From Perkinsus olseni (taxonomy: Eukaryota; Perkinsozoa; Perkinsida; Perkinsidae): a stretch of 64,000 nt of DNA. The notes beneath the pieces are model-generated. The model saw nothing but the letters and a program-made list of their open reading frames with translations, searched no databases and was not told where the DNA came from. Shown one piece after another: positions 10,005-21,215 of this stretch (the first letter of the stretch is position 1; each line of letters opens with the position of its first letter). Both the position numbers and the translations under genes were made by a program. The stretch spans positions 58,627 to 122,626 of the forward strand of contig JABANP010000127.1 in assembly GCA_013115135.1 (NCBI GenBank), written 5' to 3'.

Positions 10005-11344
10005 ATGCTCCGCCATCCTTCCCGTGAACCGCGCCCCATGAAGGGGCACTTCACGCCATTTCGCAGGGTTTTCTTCCCTATAACTGTTCTGAACATTTTG
10101 GCCTTCGCACTGGTAGAAATATTTCAACAGCCTGGTGTCTACACAAGCTCGGTAGCGGCCACGACGTACCTGCTACTCACAGTCGTAACGAGGAATGAGT
10201 ATTTCGTCAACTCGCTCTTCGTGCTGTTCGTCGATAAGTCTACTCACCTCCCGCTGTCGATAAGGAGGCACTTCGGACGAGTTTATTGTTATTATGGAGC
10301 CATCCACAGTGCCTCAGCCTCGGCAGCCCTGATTTGGCACGTTGCCCTCATCATCAAACTGTGCCAGAAGGGTAATGCTACTAGCATGCGCAGTCACTGT
10401 GTCGTCACTGTTTCGTACTCTCTTCAATGGTCTTGATCATACTCTTCGCCCTGCCATTCATGCGCAGGGTTCACCACAACTGTTTCGAATGCGTGCATCG
10501 CTACTGTGCCTGGGCACTTCTGTTAATATTCTGGATGCAGCTGATACTGACAGTTAGAGAAGATGCTTTACTGTCGCGTATGAATTTCTGGAAACTTTTT
10601 CTTTCTGATGTCCGTGTGTGGGAGGTCTCTCTCATCACCGGTTTCGTTATTTTTCCTTGGCTACATCTGAGGAAGCGTGTGGTTGAGTGTCGGCGGCTCT
10701 CTTCCCACGCACTCATCTTAAACTTTGGACATAGAATTGTATCATTTGGCCAGGCTATTCGAATCACTGACTCACCTCTGCGCGAGACGCATGCATTTGC
10801 AGTGATTCCGAACATTCGAAGCTCCATCGAGGGCCTGAGCGAGGAAGAGATGAAGGTCTGGCATGTGGATCAGCAAGGTTTCTCTATCATTATCTCTCGC
10901 GCGGGGGACTGGTCAGGCCGAATTATTGACAACCCGCCGACTAGGATCTGGACGCGAGGGCTTCCGCAGTTCGGGACGGTTCGAGTGGCGAAGCTCTTTC
11001 GGCCATGTATAGTCATGGCCACTGGCTCTGGTATAGGGCCTTGCCTAAGTCTCTTCATAGAACAGCCAAGCCACCCGGTGAAGATCGTATGGTCCGCTCG
11101 AGCACCTTTGGAGACCTACGGCTCAGCTATCATGGCTACCATCCTGAGAGCGGACCCCACGGCCATCATCCACGACACACAGAAGTTGGGTCGTCCAGAT
11201 TTAGTCCAAGTGGCAAGAAACCTGTGGGAATCTGGTAGCTTCGAAGCTGTGGTATTCATCTCTAATATGGAGGCTACTCGAGAGGTTACACAGGGTCTCG
11301 AAGAGAACGGCATTTATGCATATGGAGTTACCTTCGATTCGTAA
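10005..11344 (+). pseudogene. TmpA-like flavo-oxidoreductase, copy 3, frameshifted
   Basis: The reading frame is split. The first part runs from the ATG at 10005 (aligned with the copy 2 start) to a stop at 10436. The second part is open from 10427 to 11344 and holds the last membrane segments, HAFAVIP and MATGSGIGPCLS. At about 10393-10411 copy 3 has 19 bases where copy 2 has 14 (just after the shared atgcgc), a net gain of five bases that shifts the frame. Everything before and after is closely similar to copy 2. No GT-AG pair was found that would restore the frame. It is either a recent pseudogene, a two-piece gene, or an assembly error; the sequence difference is too long for a simple homopolymer slip. 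Confidence 0.75.
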
Positions 11345-12415
11345 TACCATCTCTCATGCAAGATATACACGCGAGTAACATTGATATTCTTTTCTATGGT
11401 CTTTGTAACATCTTAGTCGATGCATCCTTTATAGCTACACGTTATCAGCAGTGCCTACTCTCGCCTAGGTGTAACGTCGTTCAGCGAGCAGATCCTACTT
11501 GTGGTCTATTCTGGCACTGACTCGTAGCCAGATGATCTTGATCTAATTTCCCTTTCATCCCGCATTCTTATACAATACATACAATGAATTGCATACGATG
11601 ACTTTTTCTCTTCAGAATACATAATGGGTCCAAGTTAGACATGTAAAAGCTTCGTACTCACGGAAAAATCTCGATTTCCTTCGATTTGAGTAACGAATTT
11701 GTTCCCACTGGATGATCATCTCAGAGTGATCGAGGAAGCACATCCTGTGGTCTTCTAGATAACGAGTCGCGTTGCGGAAAGGCGATAGTTGAATTGAATC
11801 AATTGATCAATTCAATTGATGGCCGCTCCATGTCAACAGTAGAAGGGACTGGGTTACGAGGCCCGTGTCGCAGTGGAACATCTCCGTTGGAATTTCTGCT
11901 AAGCTGGGCATATCAGTTCTGAGAGTGCGAGCTGTGTCACCCCCGGCAAGTGGCCTGTGTCTAATGTCTTCCTCATGAGGGCATACTCTGTTCCGATGCC
12001 CCACCATATGCAACCGACTCCCTGCGGCTCAGTTGTGGATTACAAATAGTAATGGCCAAGCCAGTGTGCCCTGCTCAGCATCTCCCAGCGGTGGGCTGAT
12101 CTCTACAATGCCAGAGTCGCTTCCCGCTCACCTCGGTGCCGTGCGGCCGATGTAGGCTGCTGGGGAACCACCAGCTCCCCTCACCGACGTCTGTGAGAAG
12201 ACGAAGTGTGAGAAATCTTGATAGTAGCCTTCGATCATGCATCACCCTCATCGCAGGGCACAGTACACTGATGTCCATTACTACTGATTATCAATCACGG
12301 TCGATAATTACATTCGTGTCTGGTGCCTCCGGAATTACTCAATTTCGGGGCCACCACCTTGTAACAAAACACTCACGCAGTGAAAACAGAAAAATCAATG
12401 GCTCTATCTCATGGT
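11345..12415. other. Intergenic region at the strand switch
   Basis: Here the + strand genes end and the - strand block begins, so the two sets converge. The sequence contains an AT-rich near-palindrome around 11790-11822 built on aattgatcaatt. An open frame at 12136-12672 on the + strand overlaps exons read on the other strand and shows no domain. I see no gene or RNA here. Confidence 0.5.
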
Positions 12416-12670
12416 CTACTGTCTCCTTTTCATCATCACTATCGCGCCAATGGCGACAGCCAGGACTGCGATACCCGCAGCAGCACCGAAACCTGGCGAA
12501 CACTTCAAACGTGGGGGGTGGGACAACCCTCCTCCTACTGACCTCCACAACAGCGGCCGCCTTCGGAGAAGTTCCGCAGCAGGTACTGTTTGACATCCTC
12601 AACATCATTCTCGATCACCGTGCGTCTACTCGGAAGATTGTACCTGAAGACAACGAATCCACATTCTGGT
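12416..12670 (-). CDS. Small two-exon protein with a C-terminal membrane anchor (hypothetical)
   Basis: On the - strand, a frame reading ENDVEDVKQYLLRNFSEGG (about 12550-12650) is followed by a possible intron (gtcagtagg to tttgaag). The last exon at 12416-12502 then codes for a hydrophobic helix, GIAVLAVAIGAIVMM, and the basic end KRRQ before a TAG stop. A single C-terminal hydrophobic segment with basic residues after it fits a tail-anchored or type I membrane protein. It starts within 15 bases of the threonine synthase stop, so it might be an alternative tail of that gene rather than a separate gene. No start codon is assigned. Confidence 0.3.
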
Positions 12671-12683
12671 GACCTTGAGGTTC

Positions 12684-14820
12684 CTACAAGCGTTGAAGTT
12701 CTCCCGGCATACAACTCGACAAAGCCTTCATGAGCTCTGGCGAAGCACCACCCTTCTCCCTGTAGCTTGCTTGAAGAGGCTGAGAGCACAATAAAGGCAC
12801 ACATAGTAAGATAGACACACGAAGCGGCATATGTCTATCATTTACCTCGACGAACTTCGCCACATGGGCGGTGGCCAAAGCCACAACGGGGTTCTTAGAA
12901 GAGGTGCGGTGGAGCAGAACTGTTCGCCAGCAGCATAACCAACCGCACTGATGAGCAGCAACATTATGGCAGCTGAGGTGAGGACTCACTCACGAGTGTG
13001 GACAGAGGAGGTATCCGGCATCGCGGAAGACCTTGGCGACGCATTTTTTCGTGTTTTCCTGATCCACAGATACTCTCGGTTCCTCCTGATAACCTATGGT
13101 ACTGAGGTTACCTCATCCACACAATAAGCAGCGAACTCCTGGCGCGCCCTATCGAGCTCTTGTGGGGGTCACCGAGAACCTGACGCTGAGGGATCCCAGA
13201 AATATCCACGAGAAGCGAGTATATCCCACGCTTTCTTAGTTCTCAAATCCTTGATTTTTTCGTTAAGGCGCTTGGTGTCTCCCTCGAAAAGATAGTAGAG
13301 AAATCTCTCGAAGTTGGATGATATCTGCAGAAAACTTTTTCAATTCGGCACACCTGGCAGGAAACAAGGTCTGCGAAGGACGAACGGCTTACGGCAATGT
13401 CCATGCTCGGAGAGAGGCTAGGTAGGACTTCATCATGGTAAGAATACGTGCCCGTCTGAAAAGCATCAACGATGGGGCCATGGATGAATTGAATAGGAAG
13501 AACCCACCTCAAAAAACTTTGGCAGAATGTCGTTCTGATTGGACGCTATGACGAGACGGCCGATCGGTGCTCCCATCATACGGCAGTAGTAGCTGATAAG
13601 CGCAGAAAGGATCCGGACGAAGAAAGCCAGATGCGTTACGGAGGACGATACCCGGCCAGAATGTCCCCGAAATTCCCAGTTGGGACCACGAAATCCACCA
13701 GACTGCAGTTTTCCTTTTCTTGTATCCTCGCTGTGGCGTAGGCGTAATACCTATCCTTTCCGGATGACTCGAGTCGATCTTATTCTCCACACGTTACACT
13801 ATCTGGGCTAGTATGCGGGCCCAGTTGATAGAGTTCACCGCGCCTATACTCAGCTCCTCCTTCAGCGGACTGTTCATAATACCCTTCACAATGTTCTGGC
13901 AGTCGTCGAAGTTCTAATCGGGATGCCAAAGACACGCTGCAGCGAAGAAGCCGCGCAATCCCCACCCCTTTGACGGCCAAACAGTGGATGTTCTCGTCTG
14001 CCGTAGTGGTCATCTGCAGTTCCTGAATCTTCGACGTGCGGCCATGCGGGTAGAGGATGACACCTTTGCAAGAATGTGTCTGTAGCACCTCCGCTGGAGG
14101 CGATTTACATTTAATATTCTTCCTCCCCTTCACACCAGCTATCGCGGCGCTGCCCGTGTCACCAGAGGTTGCACCCAGTATGAGCAGCTGCTCTGAGGTG
14201 TGACAGCTCCAAGTCGGCACACTCTGAACGAGACCCTACTATGCTTGCGTTCGAGACAAAGCTCGAAGAGGGGGCCGAGTAGTTGAAGGGCCAAGTCCTT
14301 GAAGGCGAAGGTAGGCCCATGAAAGAGTTCCAGAACCTGATGGGCAACACTGACGCTGCTGCAAGGCCGCCCTTGATGCCACATACATATTGTTCGCCCA
14401 CTCTCTTCACAGGAGTGAGCTCGTGATCTCGAAAATTGCCGTAGGCGTCCTCCACAAGCCTGAGAGATCAGTCCACACCACCCAGGCGACGAGCTGTAGT
14501 CCTGCTTCTGTAGCTCCCCATCCGATATCTCCGTGGGTGAGATGAACTTCCTCAAGACACGACACGCCAAAGGCCTGTACGACAGTGACCTCCACTCCTC
14601 CCACTCCTGACGGAATGAATGGAGATCAAGCGGGGGCCCGGAAGCCTACCTGCGGCGTGATCTTCGGAACTTGCTCGGGGATAAGGAGGCCGCCATCACT
14701 GCCCAGACCTTGGAGCACCTGTGGGGATGTTATTGACGTCTTAACGTTGGAGACTCCGCCACTTACCGCATCCACGAAGGATACGTGAGTGTCCTTTCCC
14801 CTGGTAGACTTGTAAAACAT
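12684..14820 (-). CDS. thrC: Threonine synthase
   Basis: Converts O-phosphohomoserine to threonine with pyridoxal phosphate. Exons on the - strand show the whole family in order. The start is MFYKSTRGKDTHVSFVDA (ATG at 14820). After a short intron comes VLQGLGSDGGLLIPE, then DAYGNFRDHELTPV, the PLP-lysine segment FHGPTFAFKDLALQLLG (about 14270-14320) and the phosphate-binding segment ATSGDTGSAAI (about 14130-14165). Next come ILYPHGR and IQELQMTT (13990-14060), FQTGTY and LSPSMDIAVS (about 13400-13470), then YYLFEGDTKRLNEK (about 13260-13310). The end is EKGGASPELM to a TAG at 12684. This is the long fungal/bacterial type. At least six short introns are implied; I have not fixed every junction. 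Presence of a threonine pathway enzyme argues against a highly reduced obligate parasite. Confidence 0.9.
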
Positions 14821-15109
14821 GTAGATCGTAGAGTTATGATAAACTTGAGCGCCTGACTGCGATCACCATACAGGCTCGGATCTCGGTCGTCACCCGCCAC
14901 AAAGCATTGAATGAACGCAAGGGAGGAGATACAGCGAGGCTAGAAACGGCAATGCTACTGTATCGGTGAGTTTGGTTGAGTCTTTCCGGCTAGCCTCCCC
15001 CACCAAGCACGGTGCGCGTGATCCAACTCTGAGCAAAGTGGGCCGCAGAGTCCACTATCAACCAGAGGAACGTGAAGGGGATATCGGTCATCGCTGCAGA
15101 GGGAAGTAC

Positions 15110-15775
15110 CTAACACAGAGATCCATCAACCGATGCAAACCTAACCCTCAGACAACATATAGGTGAGAAGACGGTCGACTGCATTACCTTTCGTAACGTT
15201 GCGAGTAACGGTTGAGTGAGAGCCCCTGCACCCGCGTACAGCTTCCACGCTAGCGGCATCTCCGGGCTAACCACACCCAAGGTGAATAGCCAGGTGAGGA
15301 AAGAACTCAGAGACATCGACCATTTGGCCAGTCTCAACACCAAGGAAGCACACCGGAGCAGTGGGAGGATCCCACCTACAATACCGACCCCAATGTTTAC
15401 GAGGAAGGCCACAGCCGCCAAGGGCCGGGCCAGTCGAGAGGCACCGCCGCTTCGACCGACAGCAGCACTTAGTAAGAGTACACCCGATACCGCGGACACC
15501 GCCCAGACTCCGAAGAGTGGTGGTGAGTAGGGAGGAAGTTTAGGAGGGGTCACGACACGAGGTGGGGTCAGTCTTCCACGGAGAGAGCCCACGGTAGACA
15601 GTTGCGCCGGTACGTTAGTCTCCGCTAGGTCATGGAATCCAGTGGCAAAGAGGAGCGTAGAGGTACCAATATAACAGGAGAGCAAGGTGAGAAGGGTCAC
15701 TGTTGTCGATCGTAGTTCCTTCCGATTCTGCTGCTGCCGCTGCTGATGCCGTCTCCTCCAGATGGATGGCATTCT
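15110..15775 (-). CDS. Hypothetical multi-pass membrane protein
   Basis: An open frame of about 221 residues from the ATG at 15775 (MPSIWRRRHQQRQQQ). I prefer this start to an upstream in-frame ATG because the basic, glutamine-rich N-terminus directly precedes the first hydrophobic helix. About five hydrophobic segments follow: TVTLLTLLSCYIGTSTLLFA, VWAVSAVSGVLLLSAAV, PLAAVAFLVNIGVGIVGGIL, SSFLTWLFTLGVV and a weaker last one. The second loop is proline-rich. The end may be altered by an intron, since a donor-like aaaggtaatg occurs near 15187. I do not recognise a family. It sits in the same orientation as the threonine synthase gene, about 290 bases upstream of it. Confidence 0.5.
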   Translation of the reverse strand, partial: RMPSIWRRRHQQRQQQNRKELRSTTVTLLTLLSCYIGTSTLLFATGFHDLAETNVPAQLSTVGSLRGRLTPPRVVTPPKLPPYSPPLFGVWAVSAVSGVLLLSAAVGRSGGASRLARPLAAVAFLVNIGVGIVGGILPLLRCASLVLRLAKWSMSLSSFLTWLFTLGVVSPEMPLAWKLYAGAGALTQPLLATLRKVMQSTVFSPICCLRVRFASVDGSLC

Positions 15776-16048
15776 GTTAGCCGAGTGGCCGAGAACTGTA
15801 GACCTGCCAGTTAACACGGACCCGAACACAGCGCACAAACGTCAGCCTTAGGAAACTTTCTCGACGCTTGCGCTGTGCAAAGTGGATACCGCACCATGGC
15901 GAGGGCTCATCAGAACCCGCCCGGAGGCAGGCCGCGAAAATCGAGGAAGACTTATCAAACATACCTGAATCAATCAATCCTCGCCCTGAAGAGCAGGCCG
16001 ATGCACGTGTAAACTAGCCGACCGTCGACACAACCGTGTACATGCCTT

Positions 16049-17100
16049 TCAAACGATGGGCTGACGCGCCTTGAGAAGAGCTTTTGCGTCACCCTTATCA
16101 TCCTCTGAGGTATCCTCGGCTTTCGTCGCCTCTTCCTCCGGCGTGTGAATGTCGAACTCACGGCACTCCGCATGAGGTTGCCGCCAGAACTCGAGTGCCG
16201 AGTGTATCGTAGACAACGCATACTGCCCCTGGGAAAACCTGAGGCGGAGCGAAGGTCCCAGAAAGCCCGCTTTGTAAGGCCTTACTTCAGCTCGTCATGC
16301 GCTTCAACATACATATCAACATGGCACATGTGCGCATTGATCTGGACTCGCGTATTGGCGCGATCTCTACTGCTGGCTAGTGAGGCAATAGCAGCCACGA
16401 ACATCGCCAGGACCTGGCAAACCACCCCTCACCGAACTCCACAGCACACAGCTCATTACGTGATCAGCAGAGACTTCCACCCGGGCCTGTCCCCCTTGGT
16501 CCGGTGCAGTGACTAACAACGAGGATCGAACGATCTCGGACACCAGCTTCTGGCAGTGCTCTAGAGCAGTCTGAGGACGTAAGCGTACTCTCTCGGCGGC
16601 ATCGAGGCTTCACCGCGCCCAAGGGCCGACCCCACTCACCGTCAAAGCCGACAGCTTATCCATCGGGGCTATTTGATTATCCAGTTTGCCCAGCTCCGCC
16701 ACCAGACTTTGAACGCAGCGTGTGAGAACCTGCAGAGGCCACGATTTGAGAGGGCACTTCCAAGCACGAGGCATACGTCGTTTTTGGCCGTGAGAATATC
16801 CTTCGGCGCCGATGCTGCTGCTAGAATCGTCCGCAGATTGAGACTACCTCCATTGCAGTAGTTCCTGAATACGAACTCTTGCACGATGGCATAGCGCCTG
16901 AGCCCTATGAGCCCCCGCCCGAGACACGGCAGAGCAATCGCAACCCTCGACAGTCCACTCGCGTACCGTATGCGCTCAGTCAGCCTTGTGTCCTCAGGTA
17001 ACGTGTACTGCAGTATGTGGGGGAATATGAAGGCATGCAGTGTAGCATAGGCCGTCCTCTCCACCTCGTGTCTACACACATCAACTCTACCGACAGGGGT
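16049..17100 (-). CDS. VPS9-domain protein, C-terminal part (Rab5-type GEF-like)
   Basis: Exons on the - strand can be read as a VPS9 domain, the catalytic fold of Rab5-family nucleotide exchange factors in endosomal traffic. It begins CRHEVERTAYATLHAFIFP (about 17020-17079), continues SLNLRTILAAASAPKDIL with the AxxxPxD-like segment (about 16800-16860), then CVQSLVAELGKL and DKLSALT. After an intron comes ADHVMSCVLW, then VQINAHMCHVDMYVEA (about 16300-16350), then GQYALSTIHSALEFW (about 16190-16240). That last segment matches the family's closing Y-L-T/S-x-x-x-A-x-x-F stretch. The tail is acidic (TPEEEATKAEDTSEDDKG) and ends at TGA 16049-16051. Call rests on the pattern of conserved positions; junctions and N-terminus are unresolved. 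Confidence 0.55.
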
Positions 17101-18430
17101 CCACTGCAGTGCACTACTTGATGTCCGATCCGGGAGGGGCCGCCACCGGCCGAACTAGGCCAGAAGGCTTGCCTAAAGAGCATGGTAGCAGGAGTACTCA
17201 GCAATGGAGGTGCTCACTACCGGCCTCATGCCTCTCTACAGTGGCAACAGCTTCACTGGAGATATCCCGAATCCTCACAGCGGCTGCTTTCTCGTATCCC
17301 GGTACCTGTTCATGAAGTGGCATTAAGATGATGATGGGATAAAGCCCGTCGAACCTACCAACAGGTACGTCTGACGGAATTTGAAGATCTTATCATAAAA
17401 GTCATCTTCAGCTTGGGGACAGCCGGACAGCCAATCGCACGGTCCTGCCATTGCCAGACTTGCCGGACCAGCACCACCTAACAGGCCCATACAGCAGCAC
17501 TTCAACTTCCGTAGTGCAGCCTACCTCTGCCGCTAGTATACGCCCCACAGACGGGCCTGTCTAAGACGAAGATCTTGAAGTTAGTGCCGTAGTCATACCT
17601 GAAGACTCGAGTCTGATACCTGCAGTGCCTCCTAGCGGCTCACATGTTCTCAGTCTGGGTCACATGACAAATTCGCCGCTGTCCGAAACCGACTCCCAGT
17701 GATGACTCTGTCAGCCTTAATTTCCAGCCCCTAGGAAAATACAATCACGTGGCTGGAATCAGATTCGATCAGTCGATACCTGCCCTCGTAAGTTGCAGTA
17801 CTGACCGGGGACGTGAGCGCTCTGGAGGATGTGTGCCTCTATTTGGTGTCTGCTCAGAGAGGCGCTCTCAGGCTGCCCAGACAAGGATCGTTGACATGGC
17901 ACGAGGATCTGAGAAGATCGGAGCCAGCAATCTTCCTTCGACAGGTCAGACTCCGTTTTACAGAGATGAGAGGTTCACAGCGTTCAATTAGCCGGCTTGT
18001 CCCAAGAGAGAATCACCCTAGCCGGACTGTCCGAACAAGATGCGAGAAACTAACGGTACATAATGTCGTGCGTACCACGGGTATTCGCTCGCTGAGGTGG
18101 ATCGAACTCTCCGAGTCCCATGACGTTTAGGCGATTACAGGCAAAGATACCCTCACATACTACCACAGGCGGTCGGCCACTCTCAGCAGCACCAGGGGCC
18201 CCTCCTCCAGCTGCGTATTGCAACAGAGAATCCTCTTCCCGTACTTTAGCGAAGAAGGGGTTGGTGAATATATCCTCTTGAGGCACGGACGTTATCGAAG
18301 GCGGGATATTCATTAGAGCACTTAATGCCGTATAAAAACTGACTGAAGGTGACGGTACCAAGAACCCCATGAATTCGAAAAGAGAGCTCAAGCAACCTGA
18401 ACATAGTAGGAGTGACCGGAATTACCACAT
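17101..18430 (-). CDS. Probable upstream exons, likely of the VPS9-domain gene
   Basis: Same strand as the VPS9 exons. The clearest frame begins with ATG 18370 (MGFLVPSPSVSFYTALSA) and runs through QEDIFTNPFFAKVREEDS and a Gly/Ala/Pro-rich linker to about 18050. A second frame near 17250-17315 reads GYEKAAAVRIRDISSEAVAT, and another near 17340-17420 reads DFYDKIFKFRQTYLLVG with a GT donor after it. No domain is recognised in these pieces, and their linkage to the VPS9 part is inferred only from strand and spacing. Confidence 0.35.
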
Positions 18431-19867
18431 GCTAGCGGGGCTCACGCAGAGACAACCCTCTGACGAAGGGCTCGAGCACGACGACGCGAGGACTCCTCTG
18501 GGGTCGAATCTTCCATCACCAACAAGCCTTGGTCCGAGAAAGGACGTGCAAGCAGCAAGTGTGTTCGAACCCACAGATCCGTGATGGTCGAATGCGCCTA
18601 TGGGCCCATGCAAACCAATCAGTTGTACCCCGCTTTATCCCCTCGTCCGCTATCACCCCGGTTGAGGCTCTGCTCTCCCAAGTCCTCGGGGATGTCAGTC
18701 TATGACTGCGATGCAGACAACGCGGTGTCTATCGGCTGATCGAACTAGGCTGTCGCAGTAGGAACCCCTAACACAGTCTGTAATAATCATAACGAAGAAC
18801 ATGCCACACTCAAAAATGAGGCCAGCTTGCCACATGCAACAATGAGGCCACTACGCGATAGGCTGAGTTCATACCGCGCCCATACTACATAGAACAGTAA
18901 CAAGGACAGCAGCTCTTCTATGAAGCTGCCCATCACATCAACCAGCCTTCGACGGCTACCATATGAAGCTTGTGATAGCACCATGAACAACGAGGTCTCC
19001 AGCTGACGTCGACTTTGAAGCTCTCGACGGAGTAACGAGAGCTACCGAACCTTCAAGAGCCTACACAGCATACTTCATGAGCTATGGTACTCAAAGGAAG
19101 AGATGTATAGCCCTGACACTCCCCTTCAGTTGATTGAAGAATATAACAACGCAACGCCATGAGACTGCTATGCTGATACACTTAGGAGGAACGCTTAATG
19201 GAAACTCAATGATGGCTACGCTAGGACAATGCTGCTGTTCGGGGCTATATGATATATTCCATCAACTGATGTAATATGATATATAAGCTATGCTATAATG
19301 TATGCCTCATACGAGTTAAGGCAACAACAACAACAACGGCAACAGGAAAGAGAGTTGACGTGACCTCAATAAACCCTGATTACGTTGAGGGCGACGAACA
19401 CAGAGATCACTAGGCTGCAAGGCCTTCGCCCCCTACTACAATCAGGCTGCTGCCAATCAGCGGATACTGTTAATGCTTCCTTGATGACAATGTTAGAGAG
19501 CAGTTGTTAAGGTCGTCACTAGGAGTGCCTTTTGGGATGACTACGAAGAGACTAAACCAAAGGACTACTACTCCTATGATGGATATGAGCAAAGCAATGA
19601 GAGCAAAGGACGACTGCAAATTGCGACTACTACTGAACTAGAATGACTACGAGCAAAGTGTATGATCTACTCCGGACATGGCTCTCAAGAAGAACAACAA
19701 GAAGAAGAAAAAGAAGAAGAGGACGATTTCGACAACACTCATGTAGATGCACCTCCAGGAGAGGAGGAGGAAGATGGTCAACAATACGCTAGCGACTTGA
19801 ATGACTCTGGGCATCTCATTGACAACATAGTAGCTTGAGGATAGGGAGATACCATCCATCGCCCCAT
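18431..19867. other. Intergenic region between CLN3 and the VPS9 gene, with a decayed acidic coding-like stretch
   Basis: Mostly non-coding. On the + strand, from about 19528, a frame reads FWDDYEETKPKDYYSYDGY and continues, after one in-frame TGA, into a glutamate/aspartate-rich stretch (about 19678-19770), ending at TGA 19836-19838. This looks like a decayed acidic coding segment, or just purine-rich DNA. A (caa)n run lies near 19322-19340. The 30 bases from about 19401 (gagatcactaggctgcaagg) recur at 34230, next to the CLN3 fragment there. Confidence 0.4.
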
Positions 19868-21215
19868 TCAATTGTAAATCTGCGGTGGTTTACTGCAATC
19901 ATAGATGTTGCATTGACTCAAGGCTGTATTCGGCAAGCCACAAGTCCAAACCACTTGCCAAAGTACAATACCAATGTTAGACGAGGCAAAACATAGGTTA
20001 ACCGCCAGCTGACGAAGATCGGTGGGGATGTCCTCATTTTGCTGAATCTGGTACATACAATTGACGTAAGACAATCCGCCCATCAGACCAATAATGGCAG
20101 CTAAGGGTATGTAGAGGTAGAAACCGGTCAAACCAAGACCATTCCTGATGAAGTGGGTAGTAGCCTCAAAGCCCCAAAAGACGGCGTTACAGGCTTGCAG
20201 GACAGTAGGTATCCAAACCCGCTTAATACGGAAGAAGGTGACAGATGACCTCGAGATGGTGACACCAATGTTATACCCGATCAACATCATCTCATACGAG
20301 TTAGCTGCAACATAGGAAGAGTGAACTGTATCCACATTGATCGAAGCCCTATCCATAAAACCAGATTGAATAAAGTACTCCAAGAAATACACGGCGACCA
20401 AGTTGAAAATGATGAACCCTGCGTACTTGCAGACGCCTATCAAGGACTTGAAGTTCGAGCTCGGCTGAGTGCGATGTCTCATCATCCTTCGCTCCCTTAA
20501 CGGTCCTCTTGTTAGCTTGACGATTGATGTAGAAGAATGCGCCAAAGTAAAGAGGTGTCAGTACGTTCATCACCAACATGATCACAAACCTTGACCAATG
20601 GAAGACATTGAGGAAGAGCATGTAAATGAGAGGAGCGAAGATACCAGAAAGACCCGTACCAAGGCCCCAGCCACCGACCAAGCTTGGCGGTAAGTGATGC
20701 AACTGACTCAAGTTAAGCACTTCACCTAGTGCTTGGGAGAAGCCAGTGCAGACTGCTCCAGCCAATGACAGGCCAAATCCGATATTGTCATTAGTCATCT
20801 TACAGGCAATCGCAAGAAGAACATACGCACACGTCTGAAGGACTAAACAGGCCGCGATTCTCACCAAAAATGGAAAGTGCAGAAAGAACTTAGAGTGCAA
20901 TATCGTCATGCCGAAACAAGCAGCCAGCAAGACCATACTGAAGGAAGACATAGCATCTTCATGATGGAATTGTTTAGCCAGATCTTGGGAAACTGTAAAG
21001 ACGAAGTTGTAGCCAGTATTATTTATGAACCCGCATACTGTAGTGCAAACGAAGCAGAACACATAAGTTTTGCGGACCATCTGCTCGGCCGCAGTGGCGG
21101 AGGAATCTTTGCTGACTTTAACGGCATCTTTGTCTGCTTCCGTTACAGAAGAATCCGACGTGTCGGATTCGAGTTTCTGCAATTCTTCGGAAGATCTATC
21201 ACTTCTTTCGGACAT
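19868..21215 (-). CDS. CLN3: CLN3 / battenin-family membrane protein, with an apparent 1-base frameshift
   Basis: A homologue of the lysosomal/vacuolar membrane protein CLN3 (Btn1 in yeast), a multi-pass protein of the major-facilitator fold. Frame one (21215 to about 20460) starts with a hydrophilic Ser/Asp/Glu leader. It then has GFINNTGYNFVFTVSQDLA, GFSQALGEVLNLSQL and GGWGLGTGLSGI, matching the CLN3 hallmark around GEV and the GGW/SGTG-type segment. Frame two (about 20460 to 19868) continues VAVYFLEYFIQSGF, GVTISRSSVTFFRIKRVW and GGLSYVNCMYQI, as in the CLN3 C-terminal half. The frames are offset by one base. The partial copy at 34.3 kb lacks one base present here (C at 20456) and reads straight through. 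So this gene carries a 1-base insertion, or the assembly does. Confidence 0.85.

Larger units (their letters stand above)
478..11344 (+). repeat. Tandem segmental duplication carrying the TmpA-like genes (three diverged units)
   Basis: Three genes of the same family lie in direct order at 2171, 7108 and 10005. Non-coding DNA is also shared. Bases 478-780 match 5287-5590. The stretch downstream of copy 1 (about 3545-3960) matches that downstream of copy 2 (about 8450-8870). The stretch at about 6390-6990 matches about 8985-9870. A second partial overlap links about 4740-4860 and about 5765-5870. Non-coding parts are more diverged than the genes and carry indels, so the units are not recent exact copies. 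Unit boundaries are approximate because I aligned by eye. Confidence 0.75.

Noticed and set aside
12136..12672. 178-codon + strand frame
   Set aside because: Lies opposite likely exons on the other strand, has no domain, and its composition does not resemble the neighbouring genes.
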